NCBI GenBank assembly: GCA_031308135.1
Contig: JAHLJT010009419.1
Coordinates: 37,751,221 to 37,815,220, forward strand
From: Acheta domesticus
Lineage: Eukaryota > Arthropoda > Insecta > Orthoptera > Gryllidae
Reading direction: 5' to 3'
DNA length: 64,000 bases
Part shown: positions 33,880 through 44,800 of the stretch, piece after piece
Numbering within the stretch: position 1 is the first letter of the stretch
Layout of the letters: the number at the start of each line of letters is the position of its first letter
Notes under the pieces: model-generated
Told to the model about the DNA's origin: nothing
Seen by the model: only the letters and a program-made list of their open reading frames with translations
Database searches by the model: none
Translations under genes and position numbers: made by a program

Positions 33880-34054
33880 CAGTAAAACTTGCTCAATACG
33901 GAACGTGTGTAATGCGGAAATATGTTTAATGTGAACATAAATCGCGGTCCTGCCAAGCCCTGCCAATTCTACAGTATTACTTTAATGCGGAATGTTTTCT
34001 AATGCTGAAAAAAATACTGGTCCCTTGAGATTTCGCATTGGGCAAGTTTTACTG
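33880..34054. mobile_element. Tigger/pogo-like MITE
   Basis: A 175-bp element with ends CAGTAAAACTTGCTCAATAC and, from the right on the opposite strand, CAGTAAAACTTGCCCAATGC. It is AT-rich inside with no open frame. CAGTAAAAC-type ends next to TA (TA follows directly on the right, and lies two bases away on the left) are typical of the pogo/Tigger branch of Tc1/mariner. Confidence 0.75.
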
Positions 34055-34406
34055 TAATACTTATTTGTCAAGTTTCGAACATTTTGGTACTTAGCTCCTT
34101 TAGCTTTGCTCGACCTCAATTATTGTCGTAAGAGCTGTATAATTAAATATTTCAATTAAGAGAGTTCGACAAAAATGAGAGGTTCATTTTCAATTGTAAA
34201 CGGGGTACCACCATCTCTTCTCTTATTGTTTTATAAAAATTTCTAACTAAAAGATGGAAACAATATTCGCATCATCACATTTTTTATTAGAGCATTTGAT
34301 CTTTTCAACTATGGATTAGTCAACCGGTCTTCTTATTTATCCCCTTTCCTTCTTTCTCCCTCGTGTCCTCGGTGTGCCACGCGAGACGCAGCTTGTTGGT
34401 CCATTG

Positions 34407-34833
34407 CAGGGTTGTCCAACTGGCGGGCCGTGAGCTGCATGCGGCCCGCGACGCTATTTATTGTGGACCGCGAAAAGTTATTAGTCAAAAGTGAAAGTTC
34501 CTTTCACCCATTTCAGGTGAGAACATAGTGCGCCTAGCGCGCGCGTCCTGTCGGAGCGATAGTCCCTTTAATGAAAAAAATAAGTTTAATTTACATTTAA
34601 AGATTTGTTCTGGTAAATTCAGAAATTTAAAATTATCCCAATGTGTTTCACTGTTTTACGCATGGTACGGCCTGACACCGCGTGTAGTTCCATTCTCCTC
34701 CCGTTTCAGAGTAGCCGAGCAAAGTGTACGGGGACATCAGGTGTGGATCGCCCAGCGTAATGAACATATGGCCCGCGACCATATTAAAGTTTTTAGTTGT
34801 GGTCCTTTAGGTCTTGCAAGTTGGACACCCCTG
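34407..34833. mobile_element. hAT-type non-autonomous DNA transposon
   Basis: Ends are CAGGGTTGTCCAACTGGCGG on the left and, on the opposite strand from the right, CAGGGGTGTCCAACTTGC. It is flanked by 8-bp duplications GTCCATTG (34399-34406) and GTCCATCG (34834-34841), one mismatch. CAGGG termini plus 8-bp target duplications are diagnostic of the hAT superfamily. The 427-bp interior has no transposase. GGCCCGCGAC occurs near both ends. Confidence 0.9.
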
Positions 34834-34841
34834 GTCCATCG

Positions 34842-36207
34842 CAATCTAGGCTACCGAGGCCAGAATAATGGTAAGGTTCTCAGGTCTCCGGGTGACACTG
34901 TGTCGAGGGCAGTGATGATGACGTTTCGACTATCGTATCGCGGTCTTCTTCAGGACAGGAATGCTTGGCAGGATATAATGGTCGAAACGCAGGCCTCACA
35001 ATCCTCGACGCGGCGTCATCCGGACTCCCGAGAGTCTTCACAGCTTTTTGGTACGCTCCTATCTTAAATGTTTAAACCCGGTGAGCAAAGGAAGAGACAA
35101 GTAAATAAAGGAAGTTTCTGCCTTACCAGCAATTGTTTCTGATCGCATTGTGGTCATAATCAGCGCTTGAGTGTTCCACTTAATTTACCAACCCCTTAGA
35201 GAGAATAAAAGTGTTAGCTTTGGCTCAATTTAAACCGAGAATACTTCTCCCCGTGATACTTCTTAAGTCCTAGGGCTGAATATAATTGCATTTCCTGCCA
35301 CTGTATAGCTCTCCCGGAAGTTTCCTCCGTGGCGGCGGGGACAGAAGGGGGAGGGGGAGGGAAGCTGGGAGCGTAGCTGGGGATTGGCGGTCGGTCCCCT
35401 TGCAGACAGGATAAAAGTTTTGAAAGGAACGGAGTGTTGAAGTGTATAAATATTATTTTTGCTAAAGAGGGGCCGCGAATCTCCGTATAGATCGCGCCGC
35501 CGTGGGCAGGGGGAGTCGCTCCTGCTTTGATCCGCTCCGGGCTGCGGGAGGAAGGACGGCCCCTTCGCAGATCTCATATCACCTGCGATCGCTTTATGAA
35601 AGAAGCCTGGTGGAGAAGGGGAAACTTTAAACGTGAGACGAGTTATTTTTCAGGAACTGAAAAAAAACAACTTTTGGGAAAATGTATTACGCACAATTAT
35701 TTAAATTTCAATAAATAACATGAAATGTATAAGTATTTACGTTAGATAAATAATAAAAGCAATATAAAAAGGTTGTTGTTTCATATTATATCGGTAAATA
35801 TTTCGATGTGTATTTTCCAAAACTTGGGAAATTCGGGTTTCGAGAATAAAGAACGAAAGATTTGTTTGTTGAAGTTTGGATGGTTAGAGGGTATATCTCT
35901 GATTGACCTCTTATACTCCGAAGAACATTTTTCATTCTTATAGTCATGCTTCTTTTTATAATTATTTATTTTAGTAAAGGAACTATAATATAACCCTTAA
36001 TTTTCATGTTCCTTTGAGGAAGGAAGAGAGGGTGTATATAGATCTCGTACCTTTATGAACTTTCTAATGACCAGAATACGGTCAGAATTAAATGGAATAT
36101 GAAACAATACTCACTTATCGAGTTACATTACACCTGTTGAGTATTCCATGTTTCATCCTGCAAGCATTACTCATATATTCCTCCGTTTTAACCTCTCACG
36201 AGTGATG
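34842..36207. other. Spacer between two hAT elements
   Basis: The first 200 bp (34860-35050) look like an old repeat on the minus strand (TCCTGAAGAAGACCGCGATA, then GTCGAAACGTCATC), a wording often seen near the 3' ends of arthropod retroelements. The rest is unremarkable, with a GC-rich patch at 35320-35400 and 35470-35570. Confidence 0.35.
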
Positions 36208-36215
36208 GCTTAAGG

Positions 36216-36889
36216 CAGGGGTCCTCAAACTACGGCCCGCGGGCCACATGCGGCCCGCCGAGGACACTTATATGGCCCGCCGGTTTTTTATGGTTTAAAG
36301 AATTTTTTCTTAAAATCCGCACATTTTTTAATTATGTGTTATGGTGTCTAGGGATGGCAAAAAAATCGATGGTTTTAAAACAACGATGTTTTCCACCAGA
36401 AACATCGATATTTTGCATTCGATGTTTTCTTCACATCGAGATTTTTTTGCCAAAACATCGGTGTTTTTTAAAAATTGTTTTCAATAAAGCAATATCGATG
36501 ATTTGCGCTATCCTCTTTACCACGCTGTACATTTCGCCAGCGCAATCTGAGGAAGTTTGGGATCTGCTCGCGTTATGACTTTGTTATCAGTAGGCCTGTC
36601 ATTGCCTGAACTCTGCCTCTCAAGGCCTGTCTTTACGATGGAATATGTCACGGTACCTCGAGTCTTTCTCAGTCATGCCGCCAGATATTGCATGATCGCG
36701 ACCGTATCAAGCAGTGCTTGCGACCATGCGACATCTAGCAGCAGGACCGAGAAAGACGCGAAATGCCGTGTGATTGGCCAAAGGGGCTTGAGAGGCAGAG
36801 TTAGAAAAATCGCACTATATAATCCGGCCCTCCGACGGCCTGAGGGACAGTGAACTGGCCCCCACGTTTAAAAAGTTTGTGGACCCCTG
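36216..36889. mobile_element. Second hAT-type non-autonomous element
   Basis: Left end CAGGGGTCCTCAAACTACGG; right end on the opposite strand CAGGGGTCCACAAACTTTTT. Perfect 8-bp target-site duplications GCTTAAGG lie at 36208-36215 and 36890-36897. It is 674 bp long with no transposase frame. The interior holds an AT-rich ATCGATG-rich stretch (about 36350-36500) and an inverted repeat, ACTCTGCCTCTCAAGG near 36611 and CTTGAGAGGCAGAGTT near 36786, suggesting an older inserted element. Confidence 0.92.
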
Positions 36890-37191
36890 GCTTAAGGCGT
36901 CGGCATAATGATATAAACGTAGCAAGTAGCTCTACACCCGACGATCAGCCGACCACTAGAAGTCTTTCTCGGAAAATCACGGTCAAGGAGGCAGCTCGCG
37001 ATGGGCGTGCCTCATGCGTGGCCGCGGTCAGACGAAGGTCATTGCAGCTCAGGCCAGTGGCCACCACGTGGCTCGCCGATGCAACTGCCAGCGAATACTG
37101 ACGCCGGCGCCGATGACTGACAATGAGAATGGCAATTCAGCAGCAATGTAAAGAAGTAGGCGATTTTCACCATGGTGATAGGGTTATTTAC

Positions 37192-37553
37192 GGACGTGAT
37201 GTCGTTGGGGATGTGATGTCGTTGGGGATGTGATGTCGTTGGGAATGTGATGTTGTTGGGGATGTGATGTCGTTGGGGATGTGATGTCGTTGGGATGTGA
37301 TGTCGTTGGGGATGTGATGTCGTTGGGGGTGTGATGTCGTTGGGATGTGACATCGATGGGGATGTGATGTCGTTGGGGATGTGATGTCGTTGGGGCTGTG
37401 ATGTCGTTGGGGCTGTGATGTCGTTGGGGATGTGATGTCGTTGGGGATGTGATGCCGTTGGGGATGTGATGTTGTTGGGGATGTGATGTCGTTGGGGCTG
37501 TGATGTCGTTGGGATGTGATGTCGTTGGGGATGTGATGTCGTTGGGGATGTGG
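37192..37553. repeat. 18-bp minisatellite (GATGTGATGTCGTTGGGG)
   Basis: About 20 units, some 17 bp because of one missing G, with single-base variants (GCTGTGATG, GTTGTTGGGG, CATCGATGGGG). The minus strand reads SPTTSHPQRHHIPNDI-type products in three frames. Confidence 0.97.
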
Positions 37554-37984
37554 TCCTTGGAGATTGAGATGATGACGACAGTGCGACGATTGTAGCAAAG
37601 CTCGCGGGCGAATGTAATGCCAAAATCGCAGCAACTCTCACTGTCCATACATTCGCAATCACAACAGTCCTCGATTGAGGATGCTGGAGGAAGCTGGAGA
37701 CTAACGTGGCTGTGTTGAAAGCGACGGTGCATTTGTGGTATCGGAATGAAGGCAGGCAAGGTGGAACCCGAACGAGAGAGTAATAAACACGGAGCGTGCG
37801 GTTTAAGTTGCGGTTGTGCGTGCGGAGGTGACCGGGGATGGAGCAGAACGATTAGGGACAAGGAAGAACCAGACAGGATACAGGGAAGAATGACAGAGTA
37901 CAGTAAGAGGAGAGCCACGGAGGATGGGGCATGGAGGGGGTGAGGGAGGCCGGAAAAGAGTGAAAGGAAGAGAATTTATTGATT

Positions 37985-38390
37985 ATTTTGTATTTCCGGC
38001 CGGGTCAACTGCAATAGCTATTATATTGCAACTGAAATACAACTGCAATAGTCGTAAGCGTAGTTGATGTTAAATTCTAGGAGGTGGGGGTGTTTCGCTG
38101 CTGCTGGGACGTAAGATCTGGCGCCGACCTATGCGTCGGCTTGTGGAGTTCTCCCGTCCCGTCTCCGTTCATCACTCCAGCCGGGAAAAGCTCCAAGCTC
38201 CCGACTGGTCTCCCGACTTGAGTGGTAATGAAGAGCAGCCGTCCATTGGAATTCTCCTCCAAATTGCGCATGAATTCGACCAAGCTATGACAAAAGCTCT
38301 CAGCATCGGGTCTCGAACCCTAGTTCATCTCGTTGAGAGTCACTGCAGTGGCAGCAATGGCTGCCATGAGCCATCTCAGCCGGCGGAAAG
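37985..38390 (-). mobile_element. SINE family copy F, internal deletion, head retained
   Basis: Minus-strand copy with the tail side at about 37985 and the tRNA-like head at about 38310-38390. The head on the minus strand has GGGTTCGAGACCC (strong B box) and ATGGCTCATGGCAG (A-box-like). The middle of the family (the part with AAACGGGCCACGGA) is deleted: GAGTGGTAATGAAGAGCAGC abuts GGAATTCTCCTCCAAATTGC. The tail end carries a local repeat of CAACTGCAATAG. Confidence 0.82.
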
Positions 38391-38402
38391 GAGGCGTATA
38401 AA

Positions 38403-38641
38403 GGCGGCTCCACACATTCGCTATTCGGTGAACAGCGAGCAACCGCTCGCCTTATCCCGAGTACTGTGAATGGGTCGCTTGCTATTTGCCGAGTGACGAA
38501 CATTCGGCGCTCGTCCTACCCACCGCGTGTCGGTCTTTTGGACACATCAAAGGGAGTGAACATTCGCCGAACACATCAGCTGGTCGGGATCGGGCGAGCA
38601 GTAGCTCGTTGCTCGGCGAATGCCGAATGTGTGGAGCCACC
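38403..38641. mobile_element. TTAA-flanked MITE, copy 1
   Basis: A 239-bp element whose ends read GGCGGCTCCACACATTCGCT and, on the opposite strand from the right, GGTGGCTCCACACATTCGGC. It is flanked by TAAA on the left and TTAA on the right. Subterminal sequences (GGCGAACGCTCGCC-like) are also inverted. It has no coding capacity. Shares internal motifs GACGAACATTCGGCGCT and TTTTGGACACATCAAA with copy 2 at 40805. Confidence 0.82.
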
Positions 38642-38645
38642 TTAA

Positions 38646-39110
38646 GGGCAGGGATGATAGGAGTTGAGCGGGCGCGAGCAGGGTGAGGGCGCGGGAGCAG
38701 AGAGGTCGAGTCAGACCGGAGCGGGGCGGCTCTGGGCGGAGAGGGGCGTGTCAGGGGAGCACACGGGCCGACGTGTCGTCGGGTGCTGCTCACTGTGCCC
38801 CCGGGGTGGGATCCGCCCCCGCGCCGCCGCCGCCGCCGCCGCCACAGCGGAGGTGAAAATGAGCGGGTGCGGCGAGGGGCGGCCGGGCGCCCGGCCGTGT
38901 CGTTACAGCGAATTGCCACCTTGCCCCTCCACACGACCCGGAGGATGGGATCGGATCCCGCGATTGGAGGGGGCGCAACCACGACCTCTGTTACGGAGCC
39001 CCAGGCAACACACGGAGAGCTGTAGCCTACAACTTTTGTTTCTTTCGCGAAGCCTACTCCGTGATCTTTCATACTGCACAGTGTTTAATTTTTATGATGG
39101 TCTTTGAGTA
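38646..39110. other. CpG island
   Basis: Strongly CpG-rich to about 38980, with a GCC trinucleotide run at 38821-38843. Open frames on both strands overlap, none with a recognised motif. It could be a promoter; undecided. Confidence 0.45.
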
Positions 39111-40741
39111 ATAGAATAAAACTCTACTAACAAAATTGACGCGCTATTAATTGTGAAATTGAAATGGCTGTCATATAGATAAATAATGTACCTACCTTGA
39201 TTTTCAATGTTTGAATTCTGTTCTGAACAATGTTTTTGAAAGTAATGAGTTAGTAATGTATAGGGGACGGACTTTGATGACCTAAAGTATCGTCAAAATC
39301 GTTGAATTATAGCGAATTCGGCCAAACCGACAGTGGTGCTCATGGCGTCACAAGAACCTTACATTACGTACTCACAACGACTGACAATACAATTTCTGAG
39401 CGAAGAAATTGAATGGGATACTCAAGAACATTATGGAAATACTTTTTATCATGATCGGGCATTCTGTGGAGGACATTTGTGGAATCTCGTAAATATTATC
39501 TGAAGCAAGTATAATTAAAACGATGTCAAAATCGGTGAAATCAGCGAAAAACGCTTTAAAAATGACGGACAAAGATAAAAAATGATTTACTAGTCGAAAT
39601 TGATGAAAAATGCAAAAAGATCCCATAATAATGGCCATTTCCTTTTATCATAACATAATATTAATGTCTATACTAAAAGGAATTGTTCTAAAGTAAAAAG
39701 ATAAAAATGACATTTCATTAAAATTCACCCCCTAGCATTGAGCATAATGTCGTAAATGTTTTTTGAGAATTAACATGTCATAAACATTTCATTTATTTAA
39801 TTTTCACAAATAGGAATGAACTTACTAATATCTATTCTGTTTATGCTTGTTTTTTGCTGAGCCTACTTTCACATTAGTACTGAACTTTTCACTCTACGCA
39901 TTTGAAAATTGTTTATAATAATATGGACAGTTGATGAAATCTACTCTTCGACAAAGTATGAAATGCAGAATGTTAAATCTCCTCGAGATGAAATGCATCT
40001 ATTGTATTTGCTCTTGTCAATTAATTAAGTTTGACTCACTGTACCTGTTATAAGATTTTAAATGATGATTAGATTAATGATACAAATTATTAGAAATATC
40101 AGAAATATTACACTTCGTTCATGCTTAATTCCAGTTCGCTCTAATATTATAAACTATCTTCCTGCTAGGAGTTTTATAGGATAAGTTCACAGGTATACTT
40201 ACATCAATACGTGTTACAGTAGAATATCAACGCAAGGCAAGGGTCTTAGAGATATTCTAATAGAAGAATTTCTTGGGTGTATACGACACGATACCAAGAA
40301 GAGCTGACTCTGACGCAACCACCACCCTACCTTTTCGCTCTTCCCAGCCCCTGCTCCTATTCCCTGCTGTCTGTCGCTGCTCGCTGGAGCAGCAAGACAT
40401 CTGCATCGTTCTTACCCTGTCTCCAGGCTCCGCAGGATATGTTCGCGTAGTTTTGCGGAGAAAAGAAAAAGACGGTCCTTGAAGTTTCCGCTCGAGGGGC
40501 TGTGGCCAGGGAACTGAAGAGTTTCCTCCAAGTTTCCTCCTTCTATTATTTGGTTTTTCCATGATGCGACAAATAGACGTTGAGAACCATTGTGTTCAAC
40601 CATTTACACCTTTCTTGTAGAAGGGGGTAATATCAAGGAAAGTTTTCTTCTGGGAACGCAAGGACCGTTCGATATTAATAAGAAGCACGTCTCGTTGAAT
40701 CATTTAAACAAAATCGAATATATGGAGGTCGACTTCATATC
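39111..40741. other. AT-rich spacer, nothing recognised
   Basis: No open frame above about 100 codons and no repeat structure that I can see. Moderately GC-rich at 40300-40510. Confidence 0.4.
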
Positions 40742-40800
40742 CTAGGAGGTGGAGATGATCCTCCATTGCTGGATGGTGAGATCCGTCGCCTATGTACACG
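40742..40800 (-). mobile_element. SINE fragment G, interrupted by a MITE
   Basis: CTAGGAGGTGGAGATGATCC, then GCTGGATGGTGAGATC, matches the minus-strand 3' part of the SINE family. The match is cut by the MITE starting at 40801. A short continuation (GCTTGCGGGG at about 41260, compare GCTTGTGGAG in copy F) resumes after it. Confidence 0.65.
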
Positions 40801-40804
40801 TTAA

Positions 40805-41255
40805 GGCGGCTCCACATATTCGTTATTTGGCGAAACGCTCAACCGTACGCCGAATTCAGACTAGTGATGATGAGGTGCTTGCTATATGAATGGTGACGAA
40901 CATTCGGCGCTTGCCCTACCCACCGAGTATCTCTCTTTTGGACACATCAAAGGAAGCGAACATTTGCCGAGCGCATCAGCTATGGTCCGATTAAAATAAG
41001 TTGGTGATTGAAATTTGGCAATGGAAGGGAGCGACGTTGACAGTTCGCATACCAGTGAGCTCGTGTTCCCGGGATACAAAGTAAACACTTGAAATAAATA
41101 CTCATTCAAGTAATCAAAATCATACACTCATATTGTACGAAGCTACAGCTTCAAAAGTACAACTGTCAAACACCAACTTATTTTAATCGAACCATAGTCG
41201 GGATTGGGAGAGCAGTAGCTCGCTGCTCGACGAATGCCGAATGTGTAGAGCCGTC
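40805..41255. mobile_element. TTAA-flanked MITE, copy 2, split by a nested MITE
   Basis: Same family as 38403-38641: left end GGCGGCTCCACATATTCGTT, internal GACGAACATTCGGCGCTTGC and TTTTGGACACATCAAAGG, right part GAGCAGTAGCTCGCTGCTCG and the end AATGTGTAGAGCCGTC. Flanked by TTAA (40801-40804) and TTTA (41256-41259). The family body is interrupted between CATCAGC and TCGGGATTGG by the element at 40983-41194, and the whole lies in a SINE fragment. Confidence 0.85.
40983..41194. mobile_element. TA-flanked MITE nested in another MITE
   Basis: A 212-bp element with a 24-bp terminal inverted repeat, one mismatch: both ends read inward as TGGTYCGATTAAAATAAGTT, then GGTG. TA duplications lie at 40981-40982 and 41195-41196. 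The empty site is visible in MITE copy 1 (CATCAGCTGGTCGGGATC), confirming the insertion. TA targeting suggests the Tc1/mariner superfamily. Confidence 0.9.
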
Positions 41256-41644
41256 TTTAGCTTGCGGGGAATACTCTGTCAGATGTGAAGCGGTCAATAT
41301 GTCATAATTGTTTTCATTACATGGATGAAATTACAAAAAAATTAGCCTTCTTCTTCCCCTTCTGTTTTTGTACCCACAATAAGTTTTCCTTAAGCTCAAT
41401 TTTTAAGAGTACAGTGTAATAATTTTCAAACGGTAATTAAATTAATATTTAGATATGAATTATTGCCAGTATTCTTTTTGGATTGAACTAAGTATGAATT
41501 ACCTCAAGGTAGTATCAGAAGAGATATCTTAAATCCAGGTTAATCTCTGGGAAGGATACATAATGTATTTCTTGAGTTCGGATATCCCACAAAATACTTT
41601 TAAAATAATATTTTTATTGTTAGATTGAAATAAAAAATGTCTTC

Positions 41645-41800
41645 GGGCATATCAATTGCTGTGGTCATTATTCCCGTTAGTGAAGTGAATGTTTTACTCT
41701 AGGAGGTGGCGGTTCCTCCTCAGCTGGATGGTGAGATCGAGGGCCGACCTAAACGTCCTGGATTGCGTGGAATTCAGTGTCGGATGAGATGCGATCAGTA
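41645..41800 (-). mobile_element. SINE fragment H (3' end only)
   Basis: The 3' end of the SINE family on the minus strand: TCAATTGCTGTGGTCATTAT, CCGTTAGTGAAGTGAATG, CTAGGAGGTGGCGG, GCTGGATGGTGAGATCGAGG, CCGACCTAAACGTCCTGG. The rest is missing. Confidence 0.78.
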
Positions 41801-44800
41801 TGTGGTATTTATTTTGAATACATTGTGAGAAATTCCAAAAAATGTTGGCTAGTAAGTCACGGCCCTCTTGAATCTGTCATTGACTTAATTTACACTAGCT
41901 TAATCACATTATTGTCTTCATAAAATGATAATAGTAATTATTTTAGACTAAAGATGCGTGTTAGGTTAACAGTTATTTAGTTGGGAATGGATGACTGACT
42001 TATCTTTCCTAATATAATATTTAATTAAGTTTAGTTTTCTTGGCCTCGTTCTGTAACTTATGTAGAGCTATCTTGACAATGTTGAAATGTTTTGAATTTC
42101 ATTTAAAAATTGCCGACATTTTCCATCTTATTTGATCTTCATCAGAGCTATTTCCGACAATAATGTGATAAGTGCTATTACAAAATCACGTCTCGCTCGT
42201 GAATGGAGTTTGCTGGATGTGCTTGAGTCTGTGTCTCAGAGCTATCTGTGAGTGAAAGGCAGAAACAGCACCACGCCAAGTTTGGCCGAGCAGGCGAGAT
42301 GGTTCAACGTTTCGCCGCTAGATGACGCGGCAAGCGTTATCCGCTGGACGCAATACGCCACTCAGTTACTTCCATTCCACTTCTCATTCGTTCCATAAAA
42401 CATTTTTACAATAATTTTCATTTCCTTTAATACGTGTCAATGGATCTTTAACCCCAAATATCTTTGGTGATGTCTTGAAAACAAAAATATTTCGGCACGA
42501 TTTATGGGAAGGTCCAAAATCAAGTGTACTAGTTAAACGTAAACTGTGTGTACATGTCAAGCTACTTTCGGACAAATAGCATTCTGGCATCGCGAAGAAT
42601 TATACTCCCCATAAATCACCAGAGATGGGTACTGGGTCCCAGCGGGTATGTTGTATATTTTTCTCCGTTATCTGACTTGGTCTCGCTGGGAGTTTTTCTC
42701 CCTATGAAGCAAGGTTGTTAGTCAAGCGTAATTAACTTTTCCAAACCGGGAGGTGTTGACAAAAATCGTTATGGGGCCATAACGTAGGCGATAAATATTC
42801 CGTACGAGTATAGGACGAGCAATGGCGCCCAAACCGGTGTTGGCGTAAGTTAATTCTCTATGCATTCGCCAGGCGAACGATGGGGCGAACTCAATTTGCG
42901 AGCGAGACACATTAGCGCGCGTCGATCAAAGAGAGACGCTGCGAGGGGCGACGGACGAGAGGTCGAGGAACGGCAGGGCGAGGGCCGAGGGGAATGCATA
43001 CAATGGGCTGAAATGACAAAAAAAGCGCGCGTTCAAAAAAAAGTGAACTACATTTATCGAGCAAAGTTTGTTAAATCTGGACTATTCTGGACTATTACGT
43101 GTGACACCGCAGATGCTTTGCATATAGTATATATTTTATTTATTTTTTGTGGGTTGAGGTGATTGTTTTTTATTCTTGAAAAACTATGTCATGAACAAGC
43201 TTGATGGCATTTTAGCTCATTTTAAGGCACAGGGCGAAAGAGAAAGACAGAACGATATGTAGGGATTAGTCCACCAGAGAAAGAACTGAGGGAACAATGG
43301 ATAAGAGAAAATAATAAAATCTGCAACGTATCTAAACACGAGTAAAACTACAACAACTTGTAATGCCTACGATCCGTATTTCATTGCAAATGTTAATTTA
43401 TTTTCAATTATGTATACTTGGTGAAATTTTCGAATTTTGTACCAAATTTTGCAGTGGGTTTGGCTCGCTCAAACACTACTAATTTGTTTATTACCTCTGC
43501 TGTTATGAAGTACCATCTCTACGATGATTTTCCAATTTATGATAGTTTTATGAATCTTTGATCGCGTCGGAAAAGAGTAAGCAGTGAAGGGGTCAAAAAA
43601 TTCCCCTCCGAAATGTGTTTGCGAAATATCAGAAGTGAAGGTAGTGTTATGAAAGTTAACTTTCAGAAAATTAAAAGTTTCTTGGAACTGATTATTTATT
43701 AAAACAAAAATAATAATTCTGAATAAATGGTAGTGCGTGTTGTTATATGCACTTCATGCACTATTTTATCACTTTTCTACACATTCATAAGTCAACTTTA
43801 GATAATCAAAGGGTTTTGAAGTCGGTGGTAGAGGGGTGCTTAATAACTGATCTTTTCCTTTTGCTCCCCGAGGGATCTCGTCTCCTTTGTGTCGTGTGTG
43901 ACGAGCGCACGGCCACGTGCCAGTGGGAAGGGATCGCCGTGTGATTCACACACGCTCTCCGCTCGCTTGGTGTTGATGAAAACCTCTCCTTTACGAGAGG
44001 GCGGCGAAGGGCACCTTTGCGTTCACTAATTCTGCGGGCGCGTACTCCCCCACTCTAACTCATCTTGTTCTCTCCTCCTCACTATTATGTTTCCCTACGA
44101 CTGTCAACATTGTGCTACGTACGTTAGGCGGATTCAGGAAATATTTAGGGAGTCAGGCCGAACAAAATAAAGAAAACTATATTTTTAAATTTGAATCTGT
44201 GTGATAACGATTCAATTTGAATGAGTTGATTAATGTTTTAAAAATTTTAAACCATTTCAAAAAAAATATTGTGGTGATATTTTTATAAATATTTTTATTG
44301 ATACATCTTTTTCTGTTAGAAATGGTTTGAATTTAAATTCGAGATGACCTTTAAAATATTATTTTTAAAGGAAACATAATTTATAATAATATTAAATAAA
44401 TTCATGATATATAATTTTGAAGCATATTTACAATTGTTTAAACATATTTTTAATCATGTACATTTTCGAGAGAGTGGCATGTGTTCATGGACCTACCCCG
44501 GTGCTACACACGGGTCGGGTATTACAGTACCTCTTCCGCTTTCTTTTTACAACCTTTACTTTTGGTGACAAATACTAGTGATACTAACTTCGCGCAGCAT
44601 CCTTCATTTGAGTCCTTCTTTTCAGTTTTTTCCACTTACCCTGAAAAATACTTGGCTTTTTCAGAGCAAAATTTGACATTGATATTGCATATCATAGTCT
44701 TAGTCTTTGCACTGTTTGTGCAATGGACATAAGAGAAACCAGTTATGAGTGAATATAAATGGTTATAACACAAATATGTACCGAAATTCAATCAAATTTG

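Noticed and set aside
37039..37918. CRISPR-like array or His-rich gene
   Set aside because: The unit is 18 bp with no unique spacers and there are no cas genes; this is a eukaryotic minisatellite, and indels in units break frames.
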